A stretch of 64,000 bases of DNA from Pandoraea bronchicola (GTDB lineage Bacteria > Pseudomonadota > Gammaproteobacteria > Burkholderiales > Burkholderiaceae), in the NCBI RefSeq assembly GCF_902459805.1, contig NZ_CABPST010000009.1, forward strand, positions 62,001-126,000, in the 5' to 3' direction. Shown in pieces: positions 25,893-34,465 of the stretch. Under the pieces are notes generated by a model. The model did not search any database. It was not told the DNA's origin and was given only the letters and a program-made list of their open reading frames with translations. Within the stretch, counting starts at the first letter, position 1; each line of letters begins with the position of its first letter. Position numbers and translations under genes: made by a program.

Positions 25893-26240
25893 ATGAAACA
25901 TCACCCCACACGCCACCGCGCCCCCGAGCGCCACGCCCTGTCCGCTTTGCCGCGTCCGGCTGCCAGTCAGCACGTGGTACTCGCCCCGGCCAGCGACCCC
26001 TACGCGCGAATCGCGGTCGAGGCCTATGCGCAAGCCTGTGCCCACGAACAACCGTGGCTGGCCGAAGCCCTGCAGCGTCAATACCAGTTGGCTGGAGGCA
26101 CCCCATCGAGCGCGGCCGCCCTCTGGCGTGCGTTTCACGAAGCGCAGCGGCAGGCACGCGAAGGGGAATCGTACGATGAAGCGGCCTGGACGCACGTGGC
26201 GCTGCATCTGTGCGGGGTGCTGGGGGCGATGAACTTGTAA
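25893..26240 (+). CDS. Small protein of unknown function, 115 residues
   Basis: I do not recognise a family. After a basic, histidine-rich start (MKHHPTRHRAPERHAL), residues 35-110 look largely helical (DPYARIAVEAYAQACAHEQPWLAEALQRQYQ, then AAALWRAFHEAQRQAREGESYDEAAWTHVALHLCGVLGAMNL). There is no signal peptide. The start at 25893 was chosen because the leading 16 codons of the longer frame (from 25845) lack a ribosome binding site. It lies 58 bases after the 70-residue gene and is likely transcribed from the same sigma-54 promoter. Confidence 0.65.
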   Translation: MKHHPTRHRAPERHALSALPRPAASQHVVLAPASDPYARIAVEAYAQACAHEQPWLAEALQRQYQLAGGTPSSAAALWRAFHEAQRQAREGESYDEAAWTHVALHLCGVLGAMNL

Positions 26241-26367
26241 AGGACGTTCGGCGCAATTCCCTCCGATTTTGCTCAGGGCGTTGCGCCCGGCCGACGAAAA
26301 CGCGTCGGCGCAGGCATTTCTGGCATACTTCGTGCAAAGTAAATCCCCGAAGTCCGCCTGTTACCCA

Positions 26368-27684
26368 ATGAGCAAGTCTGACGCGTCGGCGCTAACTCCG
26401 AGCCGACATCCTATTGCCACGATTTTCGGCACGCTACTCCTGCTGTTTCCCGCCGCCGCGCTTGTCGTTCCGCGCGGGGGGAACACGGTGATGTTCCTGG
26501 CGCTGGCGCTTGGTGCCGCCCTCCTCCTGACGGATCGTAAGCGCGGCGAGATTTCCTCGCTCATCAAGACCTGTCCCCACGTCCGGGTGCTCATCGTCTC
26601 GTTGTCCCTGCCGTTCTTCGCGATCCTGGCGGACGAGGTGCTCCACGGCAAGATCGTCGCGAATACGCTCGACTCTCCTGTGCGCTTCCTGCTGGCCACC
26701 ATTGTGTTTTTCAGTCTGCGCAGGATCGTGGATGTCATCCCGAAGTGGGTCGATCTGACGTTCGGGGCCGGGGCTATCTGCGCGGCAGTCATGGCCTTGT
26801 ACTCAACGGCCGACCTGCTGACCGCGAGAGCCGAAAGCTCGTTTCTGAACCCGATTCATTTCGGAGATATGGCGCTGCTGCTCGGCGTTCTCTCCCTGGT
26901 CTCAATTCACTGGCTCTCCCACGACAAACCGTGGACGGTCGCTTTCAAGATTCTCGGCGCCGCTGCCGGCTGCTATGCATCGTGGGCGAGCCAATCCCGA
27001 GGCGGCTGGATCGCGCTGCCGTGTCTGCTGGCGGTGTGGTTTTTTTGGCACAAGCATCCGGTCAGCATGGGCAGGCGAGCCGCTATTGCGCTCATCGCGT
27101 TAGTTTTGTTGACCAGCGCCTTTGCGTCGTCGATGGTTCGGGAGCGGTTCGAGGCCATCCGGACGGATCTCATCGGCCTGTACGCGGGGCAGCCCGATTC
27201 GTCCACGGGTATCCGGCTTGAATTGTGGAAAGCCGCAGGGAAACTTATCGAGGCGAAACCCTTGCTCGGATTGGGCGCCCACGGTTATCGCGACGCCATG
27301 CCCGCCATGGCCGCAGCCGGCATCCTGACCCCGTTGGCCGCCGATTATGGGAAGGGTGAGGTGCATAACCAGATCCTGGCATACGTGGTCGATTACGGAC
27401 TGGTGTTCGGCTTGCTCAGTATTCTCGGTGTCTACATTGGGCCAGCCTATTTCTTCGTCAGGTCAGCCAAGATCCGGCATCGTCCCAGAGAGCATCGCGC
27501 TGCGCTGATGGGACTGATGACGGCGGTCGCTTTTGCCATATTCGGCCTCACCGTGGAGACCTTCAATCTGAAGGTCACCGTGGGCTTCTATTCGACGATG
27601 GTGGCCCTGTTCGCCGCCTTCGCCTATCCTGTCGACAACTCGGTCAGGACGACCGACGACAAGATTCCTGCCGCCCGGAAATAA
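26368..27684 (+). CDS. O-antigen ligase / Wzy-type polysaccharide membrane protein
   Basis: A 438-residue integral membrane protein with about ten to twelve helices. The Wzy_C-type region is visible: SRGGWIALP after the mid helices, then a periplasmic loop GIRLELWKAAGKLIEAKPLLGLGAHGYRDAM and VHNQILAYVVDYGLVFG. These match the WaaL pattern, in which Arg and His of the large periplasmic loop join polymer to lipid A core. The start at 26368 is the first ATG giving a short N-terminus before helix 1; the frame is open from 26269. It is followed 13 bases later by a glycosyltransferase, so the pair probably acts on lipopolysaccharide or another glycan. Ligase and polymerase cannot be told apart here. 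Confidence 0.85.
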   Translation: MSKSDASALTPSRHPIATIFGTLLLLFPAAALVVPRGGNTVMFLALALGAALLLTDRKRGEISSLIKTCPHVRVLIVSLSLPFFAILADEVLHGKIVANTLDSPVRFLLATIVFFSLRRIVDVIPKWVDLTFGAGAICAAVMALYSTADLLTARAESSFLNPIHFGDMALLLGVLSLVSIHWLSHDKPWTVAFKILGAAAGCYASWASQSRGGWIALPCLLAVWFFWHKHPVSMGRRAAIALIALVLLTSAFASSMVRERFEAIRTDLIGLYAGQPDSSTGIRLELWKAAGKLIEAKPLLGLGAHGYRDAMPAMAAAGILTPLAADYGKGEVHNQILAYVVDYGLVFGLLSILGVYIGPAYFFVRSAKIRHRPREHRAALMGLMTAVAFAIFGLTVETFNLKVTVGFYSTMVALFAAFAYPVDNSVRTTDDKIPAARK

Positions 27685-27697
27685 CGCTGTTCCCAAC

Positions 27698-28591
27698 ATG
27701 CTAAGCATTCTGATCCCGACCTGGAACAACCTGCCGTTCCTCAAGCTGTGTATCGATAGCGTCCGCCGCCATTCGGGCGAAGCGCACGAAATCCTTGTTC
27801 ACGTGAACGACGGCAGCGACGGCACGCTCGACTGGGTACGGGAACAAGGTCTGCGTCACACCCACAGCAGCGGCAACGTGGGGGTCTGTCTGGCGCTCAA
27901 TCAGCTCGCGCCGCTGGCGTCGCACGATCAGTTGCTTTTCCTGAACGACGACATGTTCGTCACCCCCGGCTGGGATACCGCGCTCATCGACGCCGCCCGT
28001 ACACTCGACACGCCCGTGTACTACCTCTCGTCGGTGATGATCGAACCGAACGCCGGCGTCAGCAAACAGGTGATCTCGCGGGACTTCGGCACCACACCGG
28101 AAACGTTCGACGAGACCGCCCTGCTCGCCTTCGCGTCCTCGCTTGGCCGTGCCGACGTCAACGGCGTGCCGACACAGCCCACCCTCGTGAGCCGCAGTCT
28201 GTGGCATCTCGTCGGCGGCTACAGCATTGAGTTCGGACCGGGCATGAGCAGTGACGACGACTTCCTGATGAAGTTGTGGCTCGTCGGCTGCCGCACATTT
28301 CGCATTGTCGGCAAGAGTGTCGTGTATCACTTCGGCTGCCGGTCGACGGGCCGTGTCGTCAAGAATCGCGGCAGCCGCGAGTTTCTGATGAAGTGGGGGA
28401 TGACGCAGGCAGAGTTCAAACGCGACTATCTCGATCTGGCGGGCACGCCGGCCGGTGCCGCGTTGCCCAATGTCCCCCGGCCCAGCGGCAAGAGCCGTAT
28501 CAAACGCGCCCTGCACGGCAGCAAGCCGTATCCGCTCGAAGATCTTGAGCGCTGGGACGCCAACGTGCCGCATCACCTGAAGCTCGACTGA
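27698..28591 (+). CDS. Glycosyltransferase family 2 protein
   Basis: A 297-residue soluble GT-A enzyme. The Rossmann-like start MLSILIPTWNNLPFLKLCID is followed by VHVNDGSDGTLDWV (nucleotide binding) and FLNDDMFVTPGWD, whose DDM is the metal-binding DXD-type motif. Later MSSDDDFLMKLW contains a probable catalytic acid. The last 60 residues are basic (KSRIKRALHGSKPYP), suitable for membrane contact. It directly follows the O-antigen-ligase-like gene, which suggests it adds a sugar to lipopolysaccharide core or an exported glycan. The sugar is unknown. Confidence 0.88.
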   Translation: MLSILIPTWNNLPFLKLCIDSVRRHSGEAHEILVHVNDGSDGTLDWVREQGLRHTHSSGNVGVCLALNQLAPLASHDQLLFLNDDMFVTPGWDTALIDAARTLDTPVYYLSSVMIEPNAGVSKQVISRDFGTTPETFDETALLAFASSLGRADVNGVPTQPTLVSRSLWHLVGGYSIEFGPGMSSDDDFLMKLWLVGCRTFRIVGKSVVYHFGCRSTGRVVKNRGSREFLMKWGMTQAEFKRDYLDLAGTPAGAALPNVPRPSGKSRIKRALHGSKPYPLEDLERWDANVPHHLKLD

Positions 28592-28673
28592 GCCGCACGG
28601 CACATACCTTCCCACCGGCCGACGCGCGTCGGCCGTGTTTCCTGCATGTCTTGATACGCGTCGCCTCAGGCAC

Positions 28674-28844
28674 TCAATGCCGCGGGTGACGAATCTTCTC
28701 CCACGCGTGCTCAAGGCGTTGCACCGCACGGTGATCGGGGTGTCGCGTCCACCAGACACCCAACTCCCACACCATGCCGGCCAGCAACGCGATGACGACC
28801 AACGCGCCGATCGTGTACCAGATCTCACCGAATGAGGTTGCCAT
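28674..28844 (-). CDS. Small single-span membrane protein, 56 residues
   Basis: Begins MATSFGEIWYTIGALVVIALLAGMVWELGVWW, with one strong membrane helix at about residues 9-30, and ends in a charged tail (HRAVQRLEHAWEKIRHPRH). The ATG at 28844 is preceded by GGGAGG at good spacing. The frame could extend 8 codons to 28868. I know no function. It lies downstream of nothing in its own direction within 120 bases, being separated from the YeiH gene start by that gene itself. Confidence 0.6.
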   Translation of the reverse strand: MATSFGEIWYTIGALVVIALLAGMVWELGVWWTRHPDHRAVQRLEHAWEKIRHPRH

Positions 28845-28967
28845 CACGGCCTCCCGAAAATGCTTCACGGACGACCAACGGCCATCCGTGATTTCATTTT
28901 AGGCGACCGAACCCGGCTGGCGCGCCGGGTCGGTATCAGGCTTGTGCGCCACCCACGGCGGCAAGGA

Positions 28968-30020
28968 TCAGAGCTGGCCCATCGCCAATTGCACCGCGAG
29001 GCTGCTCACCGATACGGCGGCCCACACGCCGAGTCCCAGCAAGATGGGACGCACGCCGGTCGAGGCCATACGGCGCAGGTTCGACGACAGACCGATGGCC
29101 GTGAGAGCAACGATGATGAGGAACTCGGCGGCGTCGTGAATCCACGGTTGCAGTTCCGCCGGCACCAGGCCCGCCGTGCGGACACCCGACGCGATCAGGA
29201 AGCCAAGGATGAACCACGGGAAGATGCGGGCAAGACTGAAGTTACCGGCCCCGGCACGTTTGGCGCGGTATGCCACGATGGCCGCCAGCGTCAGGCAGAT
29301 CGGGATGATCAGCGTGGCACGCGTGAGCTTGACGATGGTTGCGTAGTCGCCCGCCGCCTTGCTGTAGCTATAACCGGCGGCCACCACCGACGACGTATCG
29401 TTGATCGCCGTCCCCGCCCACATACCGAAACCGAGGTCCGACAGATGAAGCATGTGACCGAGCATCGGGAACAGCAGCACGGCCGCAATATTGAACAGGA
29501 AGATGGTTGAGATCGCGAAGGCGGTTTCGTGGTCGTCCGGCTTGACGATGGGCGTGACGGCCGCAATCGCCGAGCCGCCGCAGATCGCCGTGCCCACGCC
29601 GATGAGCAGCTTGAGCTTGTCGCCCACGCCAAGCAGGCGGCCGAGCCCCCAGGCCGACAGCCCGGCAGCGGTAATCGTGACCGCCGTGACCGCCAGCGAT
29701 TCGAGCCCCGTATGCGCCACTTGCGACAGGCTCAGGCCGAAACCGAGCGCGATGATCGACCACTGGAGCACATACTTCGAGGCGAACTTGATGCCCGCTT
29801 CGTAACGGACACCGGGCGAGAACACGTTGCGAACGATGATGCCGAGGAGGATGCCGAATACCGGGCCGCCGATGAGCGGCATCTGACGGCCGAGTAACAA
29901 CGCGACAAAAGCAATCACCGTCGAGAGAATCAGACCTGCCCACGGATTTTGCTGATCCGGCACCAGCGTTTCGGACCGCTTGGCCGTCGCGGGGTGGGGG
30001 GTATGGGTTTTGGTGGTCAT
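28968..30020 (-). CDS. YeiH/UPF0324 family membrane transporter
   Basis: A 350-residue inner-membrane protein with about ten helices. The conserved patterns GLILSTVIAFVALLLG, LLGIIVRN, GTAICGGSAIAAVTPIVK and GTAINDTSSVVAAGYSYS identify the YeiH/UPF0324 family, often annotated as putative sulfate exporters, although this role is not firmly established. The ATG at 30020 has GAGGAG nine bases upstream; an in-frame GTG lies three codons earlier. Its upstream region is strikingly AT-rich and contains inverted repeats, so a dedicated regulator is likely, though no LysR gene (as YeiE in E. coli) is adjacent. Confidence 0.88.
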   Translation of the reverse strand: MTTKTHTPHPATAKRSETLVPDQQNPWAGLILSTVIAFVALLLGRQMPLIGGPVFGILLGIIVRNVFSPGVRYEAGIKFASKYVLQWSIIALGFGLSLSQVAHTGLESLAVTAVTITAAGLSAWGLGRLLGVGDKLKLLIGVGTAICGGSAIAAVTPIVKPDDHETAFAISTIFLFNIAAVLLFPMLGHMLHLSDLGFGMWAGTAINDTSSVVAAGYSYSKAAGDYATIVKLTRATLIIPICLTLAAIVAYRAKRAGAGNFSLARIFPWFILGFLIASGVRTAGLVPAELQPWIHDAAEFLIIVALTAIGLSSNLRRMASTGVRPILLGLGVWAAVSVSSLAVQLAMGQL

Positions 30021-30081
30021 CGCAGGCACTCCTCTGGAATGACTGCAAGTCTAAAAACTCCCCTTCAATAATAAAAATCGT

Positions 30082-30099
30082 TATATCGGATACGATATA
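30082..30099. promoter_or_regulatory. Inverted repeat upstream of the YeiH gene
   Basis: TATATCG (30082-30088) and CGATATA (30093-30099) form perfect 7-base arms around GATA. A second pair, TATCGG (30084-30089) and CCGATA (30109-30114), overlaps it. The site lies about 62 bases before the YeiH start in an AT-rich island, so it is a probable operator. Confidence 0.5.
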
Positions 30100-30264
30100 T
30101 CCAAATAACCGATAATTATTTCTCCCACGCATAACTCGCTGAATCGATGGAGTTTTTCGTATTCGGCGCAGATGTCCACGGGTGCAAACGTCTGCGAAGG
30201 GCCGTTACACTCGTCCTAGCCGCCACGAAGAGCGTCCAGCATTCCTATCCGGAGACCGTGCCTC

Positions 30265-30927
30265 ATGTCGCAAGCTGCTGCCCCCCTCGCCCGCCGTGCC
30301 CAGTGGTACTTCGATTTCGCGTCCCCGTTCGCCTATCTGCAATTCGAGCGTTTCGACACACTGCCCCGCTCGCTCGCCATCGACCTCAAACCGATCGTGC
30401 TGGGCGCGGTCCTCGCGCATCTGCAAACGCAGGGGCCGGCTGAGACACCGCACAAGCGCATCTTCACCTACCGGATGGCACAGTTCCGTGCCGAGCAGGA
30501 TGGCATCGCGTTTCGCATGCCGCCGGTGCATCCGTTTCACCCGATCCGCGTGCTGCGTCTGGCCGTGGCGCTCGGAGCGACCCATGACGTGGTTCGCACG
30601 ATTTTCCGGTTCATCTGGGCGCAGGGGCGCGACGTCACCGATGCACAAGGCTGGCAGGACCTGAGCGAGCGCCTCGGCCTTTCCGCCGACGAGGCCATCG
30701 CGCTGGCCGAAGCGCCGCAGGCCAAGGCAGACCTGCGGGCAAACACCGACACGGCGATTGCGGCCGGGGTGTTCGGCGTGCCGACGTTTGCCTATGACGG
30801 GGAGCTGTACTGGGGAGACGACGCCACGGCGTTGTTCCGCCACTGCCTCGCCCATCCGGAATGGCTGCGTTCGCCCGACGTGGCGCGTTTGCAGCAGGTC
30901 ACGGTCGGCGTGCGGCGCGAACGCTGA
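30265..30927 (+). CDS. 2-hydroxychromene-2-carboxylate isomerase family protein
   Basis: A 220-residue thioredoxin-fold (DsbA/GST kappa-like) protein. The CxxC of DsbA is replaced by ASPFAY near residue 20, whose Ser is the catalytic residue in NahD-type isomerases that bind glutathione. The helical insert contains PPVHPFHPIRVLRLAVAL, and GVFGVPTFAYDGELYWGDD carries the cis-proline and the substrate loop. NahD acts in naphthalene degradation, but no other aromatic degradation gene is nearby, so the physiological reaction may differ. The start has GGAG ten bases upstream. It is divergent from the YeiH gene. Confidence 0.88.
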   Translation: MSQAAAPLARRAQWYFDFASPFAYLQFERFDTLPRSLAIDLKPIVLGAVLAHLQTQGPAETPHKRIFTYRMAQFRAEQDGIAFRMPPVHPFHPIRVLRLAVALGATHDVVRTIFRFIWAQGRDVTDAQGWQDLSERLGLSADEAIALAEAPQAKADLRANTDTAIAAGVFGVPTFAYDGELYWGDDATALFRHCLAHPEWLRSPDVARLQQVTVGVRRER

Positions 30928-30944
30928 CGCCTGCCGCCTGAGCG

Positions 30945-32270
30945 TTATTTCGCCCCGCCGAGGACCAGCGGCAGCGGCACGGCATCGGCCATCGCGGCAT
31001 AGCCTGCATCGCTCGGGTGCGTGCCATCACCACTATCCAGGCGCGGCAGCATGCGAGTCGGCCGTGCCGGATCTCGCAGGGCGGCGTCGAAATCGATCAC
31101 GCCGTCGAAAGCCCCACCTGTACGCACCCATTGGTTGACGGCCTCGCGCACCGCCTCGCGCTCGGGCGGCAGCTTGCCCGGGGGAATCGTCGTTCCGAGA
31201 ATGCGCAAATTGCGCGAACGGGCCGCGGCAATCAGCGACTGGTACCCGGCGATCATGTCAGGGGCGCTCACGATCACGTGCGGCACATCGCAATCGAGTC
31301 CGCTATGGGGCGGTACATAGCCGAAATTAATGTCGTTGATGCCGATCTGCACAACAATCGTTCTTACGCCCGGCTGCTCCAGCGCGTCGCGCCGGAAGCG
31401 CGCAACGAGGCGTTCGCCGTAACAGGCCGAATCGTGCAGCAAGCGATTGCCGCTGATGCCGAGATTGAGCACCGCGATGTCACGGCGTCCGGCACTCTCC
31501 AGACGCCGCGCCAGCACATCCGGCCAACGGCGGTTCGCGTTCAGCGTGCTGCGCATGCCGTCCGTGATTGAGTCGCCGATGGTGACGATGGCCTGTGCGG
31601 GCACTTCCGGCACCACACTGAGTCCGGCCAGCCATAGCGTATTCGTAAAGCGTGTGGGATAAGCCGACGCCTGCGCCGTGTCGACGAAATCGCCCGCATC
31701 ACTCAGGAACGCGGTCTGCTGCGCGATCTTGTGCCACGTTGTCGGCGGCTTGGCTTCCCGCGTGAGCAGACTGATCGCCAGCGGTGTCCCGGCGCGCACG
31801 GCGAAGGGCAGCGGGTCGCTCTCGAGCGCAGCGCCCGGTGCGATCCGCGCCATCGGCTGACCGCCGAACGTCAATACGCGAAGGCTGGCGGCATCGACCG
31901 CAGCTCCCCGCACCGACGTTGCGAGGCTTGCGCGTTCGATCACCAACGGTTGCGTGCCATAGGCGTTGGAAAAGCGCACGCGGACATCGTTGCCGGAAAG
32001 GGTGGGATAGACGATCTGACGGACCGTGCGTCCACTCACCGCCGGCGCCCGGTTGAACGACGGTGCCGCCGGATGCTGCGCCACGGCTTGCGGCGCCGTC
32101 GCCCACGCACCGACGCGAGCGTTCTGCGCGAAGACCTGCAACGGCGCGCCCGTCATCGCCACGGCGAACAACGCGCCGCTCAACGCAACACCGAGCGCTC
32201 GCAGCGCTCCGGGCGTTCGGCGCAAACCGTCGGCGGAAGAAGACCGGTGGATCAGAAACGTCGGGAGCAT
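30945..32270 (-). CDS. Secreted SGNH/GDSL hydrolase
   Basis: A 441-residue exported esterase-type protein. A signal peptide (about 15-50, ending in VFAQ) leads to an N-terminal beta-rich domain (about 50-190) and an SGNH domain. The latter has block I GDSITDG, block II LGISGNRLL, block III QIGINDINF and block V DGTHPSDAGY, giving Ser, Gly, Asn and Asp/His. Substrates of such two-domain enzymes are often acylated polysaccharides or lipids. The start at 32270 (MLPTFLIHRSSS) gives a usable signal peptide; the frame extends to 32381 in less plausible sequence. Confidence 0.88.
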   Translation of the reverse strand: MLPTFLIHRSSSADGLRRTPGALRALGVALSGALFAVAMTGAPLQVFAQNARVGAWATAPQAVAQHPAAPSFNRAPAVSGRTVRQIVYPTLSGNDVRVRFSNAYGTQPLVIERASLATSVRGAAVDAASLRVLTFGGQPMARIAPGAALESDPLPFAVRAGTPLAISLLTREAKPPTTWHKIAQQTAFLSDAGDFVDTAQASAYPTRFTNTLWLAGLSVVPEVPAQAIVTIGDSITDGMRSTLNANRRWPDVLARRLESAGRRDIAVLNLGISGNRLLHDSACYGERLVARFRRDALEQPGVRTIVVQIGINDINFGYVPPHSGLDCDVPHVIVSAPDMIAGYQSLIAAARSRNLRILGTTIPPGKLPPEREAVREAVNQWVRTGGAFDGVIDFDAALRDPARPTRMLPRLDSGDGTHPSDAGYAAMADAVPLPLVLGGAK

Positions 32271-32417
32271 CGGGACAACGTGGACAATTCGGCCGGTACC
32301 GTCCGGCGACAGCCGCCATTGTGCCTGATTGTGGCCAATGGCAAATGGCTGACATGGCTGCCGCCGATACCGGCGCCACACCCGGTTTGATGTGACGAAA
32401 CCCGGCGGACGGAAAAC

Positions 32418-32999
32418 TCAGCGCGTCGAAATAACGATCGCAACGCGCCGGTTCTGCGCGCGGCCGGCGGGCGTGCTGTTATCGGCCACGGGGTTGCGCT
32501 TGCCGGCCCCAATGGTCTGAATTCCGGCGCGCGGCATGCCCGCGTCGACCAGTACATCGGCCACCGCATCGGCACGACGCCCCGAGAGTTGCTCGTTGTA
32601 GGTGTCGCTGCCTACCGAGTCGGTGTAGCCGTAGATGCGGACCTCGTTCAGACCGACCTTCACGAGCGTTGCGCCGATGCGCAAGACAGTCTGCCGCGCA
32701 CCGTCGCGCAGCACGAACTTGTCGGTATCGAACAGCACCGTGTCGGACAAGCCGAATTCCCAGCCTTCGTCGGTCTGCCTAAAGCCCTCCGCCTTCAGGG
32801 CCGCGATCTGTTCGGCCGTCAGTCCGTGCACCGGCGTGGTCTGGCACCCGGCCAGTGCGCCCAGCCCCACCAGGCAGACGATGCCCAACAGCTTTCGAGC
32901 CAACGCGCTCCCGCAAGCGATGGCACGAACGATGGAGGCCGCTGACACACGGGTCAGCGGGCGTGAGCGTAAGTTGTGTGTATCAACAGCGAAGTCCAA
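32418..32999 (-). CDS. yfiB: YfiB-like OmpA-domain lipoprotein
   Basis: A 193-residue outer-membrane lipoprotein with lipobox LAGC (Cys 52) and a C-terminal OmpA peptidoglycan-binding domain (VRIYGYTDSVGSDTYNEQLSGRRADAVADVL, then AQNRRVAIVI). In Pseudomonas, YfiB sequesters YfiR at the outer membrane and so releases the diguanylate cyclase YfiN. The TTG start at 32999 has GGGGA about 8 bases upstream; GTG at 32948 is an alternative. It lies 80 bases after the YfiN-like gene. The family call rests mainly on gene order R-N-B. Confidence 0.83.
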   Translation of the reverse strand: MDFAVDTHNLRSRPLTRVSAASIVRAIACGSALARKLLGIVCLVGLGALAGCQTTPVHGLTAEQIAALKAEGFRQTDEGWEFGLSDTVLFDTDKFVLRDGARQTVLRIGATLVKVGLNEVRIYGYTDSVGSDTYNEQLSGRRADAVADVLVDAGMPRAGIQTIGAGKRNPVADNSTPAGRAQNRRVAIVISTR

Positions 33000-33079
33000 A
33001 GCAAAATCCCCATTGCGTTGTGTAATCCGGTCGTCATTTGTGTTTACGGTGTCTTTCAGCTTAGGTGCTGCGCGCCGCC

Positions 33080-34465
33080 TTATCTCTTGGGGCTTTCCGC
33101 AACATGCCAGGTGCCGACGCCGGCACGCTTGGCCTGATACATTGCCGCGTCCGCCACGCGCAGTAGTGCAGGGGCGTCGCTGGCGTGCGTCGGGTACAAC
33201 GCCACGCCGATACTCATCGAGGTGACAATTTCGCCGCCGTCGGGCAGCACAATCGGCTTTTCCATCGCGACGAGCACGCTCTGCGCAAGCCGCACGGCGT
33301 TCGACGTCTGCCGTACTCCCGGCAACATGACGGCGAACTCATCGCCGCCCAGGCGGGCGACCAGATCCCCCTCACGCAGCGGCTGACGCAAACGCTCGGC
33401 AATGGCCACGAGCACAGCATCGCCGGCATCATGCCCCAACTGGTCGTTGATTTCCTTGAAGCGGTCGCTGTCGAGATAAAGCAGCGCGACGTGCGTGCCG
33501 AGCTCGCGTGCGTCGGCGAGGGCCTGTGCAAGGCGCGATTCGAAATACGCGCGGTTCGGCAGCCCTGTCAATTGATCGTGATTGGCCTGATGCGCGAGCG
33601 TGGCGTTCTGCGCACGCAAATGATTCTGCCAGCCCTCGAATTCGTCGAGTAACGCGTTGAAGTCGTCGCCAAGTTCCTTCAGCTCGGCCAGTGGCGTGGC
33701 TGCGACGCGCTGATGGAACGCTCGCTCCCGGCGCACCGCATGCGCCACTTCGGCAAGTGCCCGCAGCGGTTTGACGATATCGCGATGCATTCGCATGGCG
33801 AGCACGTTCGACACGGCGAACGTCACCAGCAGGCAGGCGAGCATGCCGCCCACACCACTCATCAGGAAAACGAAGAATTGATGCCCCTCGCCCTGCACCT
33901 CGACGTAGCCGACGATTTTTTCGTCGTGACGAATTGGCAACGTGACGGGGCCGGGCAGCGCAACCTCTGCGACCATGCGCTCGACTCGCGCAAAGGTGCC
34001 GCCATCGCGCCTGCGCCACAGCGCAAACTGCGCATTGTTCGCATCGAGCACGCGCACCTGAAAGACGTCTTCGTCAGTGGCGATAAGGGCAATCGCCTCC
34101 TGCGCGGCCACCCGGTCACCGAATACGACCGCCGCCTCGGCGGTATAGGCAAGCGAGCGCCCGATGAGCATCAGATTGTTCTCGGCATACGCGCGCAGGG
34201 CGAGCCATGCCACGAGTGAGAGCGCGACGGCGGCGAGCACGACCGCAGAAACGGCCAGCCGCAAGTGCGTGCGGCGCAACACCCGCTGCAATGACGGCCC
34301 GCGGCGGCGGGCCGGCGCTTCGGTCATGTAGGGCTGAGCGGCGGGCGGCGGATCATGAGCGTCACCGGCCGGTGCGTCGGAGGAAATGTGAGGCGGCAGC
34401 AGCCCGGCGACGGGGGTGCCTGAACCAGGAGACATAGGGGGGACTGGGGGGCGTTGGGTCGTCAT
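33080..34465 (-). CDS. yfiN: YfiN-like membrane diguanylate cyclase
   Basis: A 461-residue inner-membrane protein. A Pro-rich cytosolic lead (1-60) is followed by helix 1 (about 68-92), a periplasmic sensor (95-195), helix 2 (about 200-225), a HAMP segment (225-280) and a GGDEF domain. The active-site motif GGDEF is intact at residues 373-377, so the protein should make c-di-GMP from two GTP. This layout is that of YfiN/TpbB, which YfiR holds inactive from the periplasm. The ATG overlaps the YfiR stop by 4 bp (ATGA), and the YfiB-like gene follows, giving the full tripartite module. Confidence 0.9.
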   Translation of the reverse strand: MTTQRPPVPPMSPGSGTPVAGLLPPHISSDAPAGDAHDPPPAAQPYMTEAPARRRGPSLQRVLRRTHLRLAVSAVVLAAVALSLVAWLALRAYAENNLMLIGRSLAYTAEAAVVFGDRVAAQEAIALIATDEDVFQVRVLDANNAQFALWRRRDGGTFARVERMVAEVALPGPVTLPIRHDEKIVGYVEVQGEGHQFFVFLMSGVGGMLACLLVTFAVSNVLAMRMHRDIVKPLRALAEVAHAVRRERAFHQRVAATPLAELKELGDDFNALLDEFEGWQNHLRAQNATLAHQANHDQLTGLPNRAYFESRLAQALADARELGTHVALLYLDSDRFKEINDQLGHDAGDAVLVAIAERLRQPLREGDLVARLGGDEFAVMLPGVRQTSNAVRLAQSVLVAMEKPIVLPDGGEIVTSMSIGVALYPTHASDAPALLRVADAAMYQAKRAGVGTWHVAESPKR

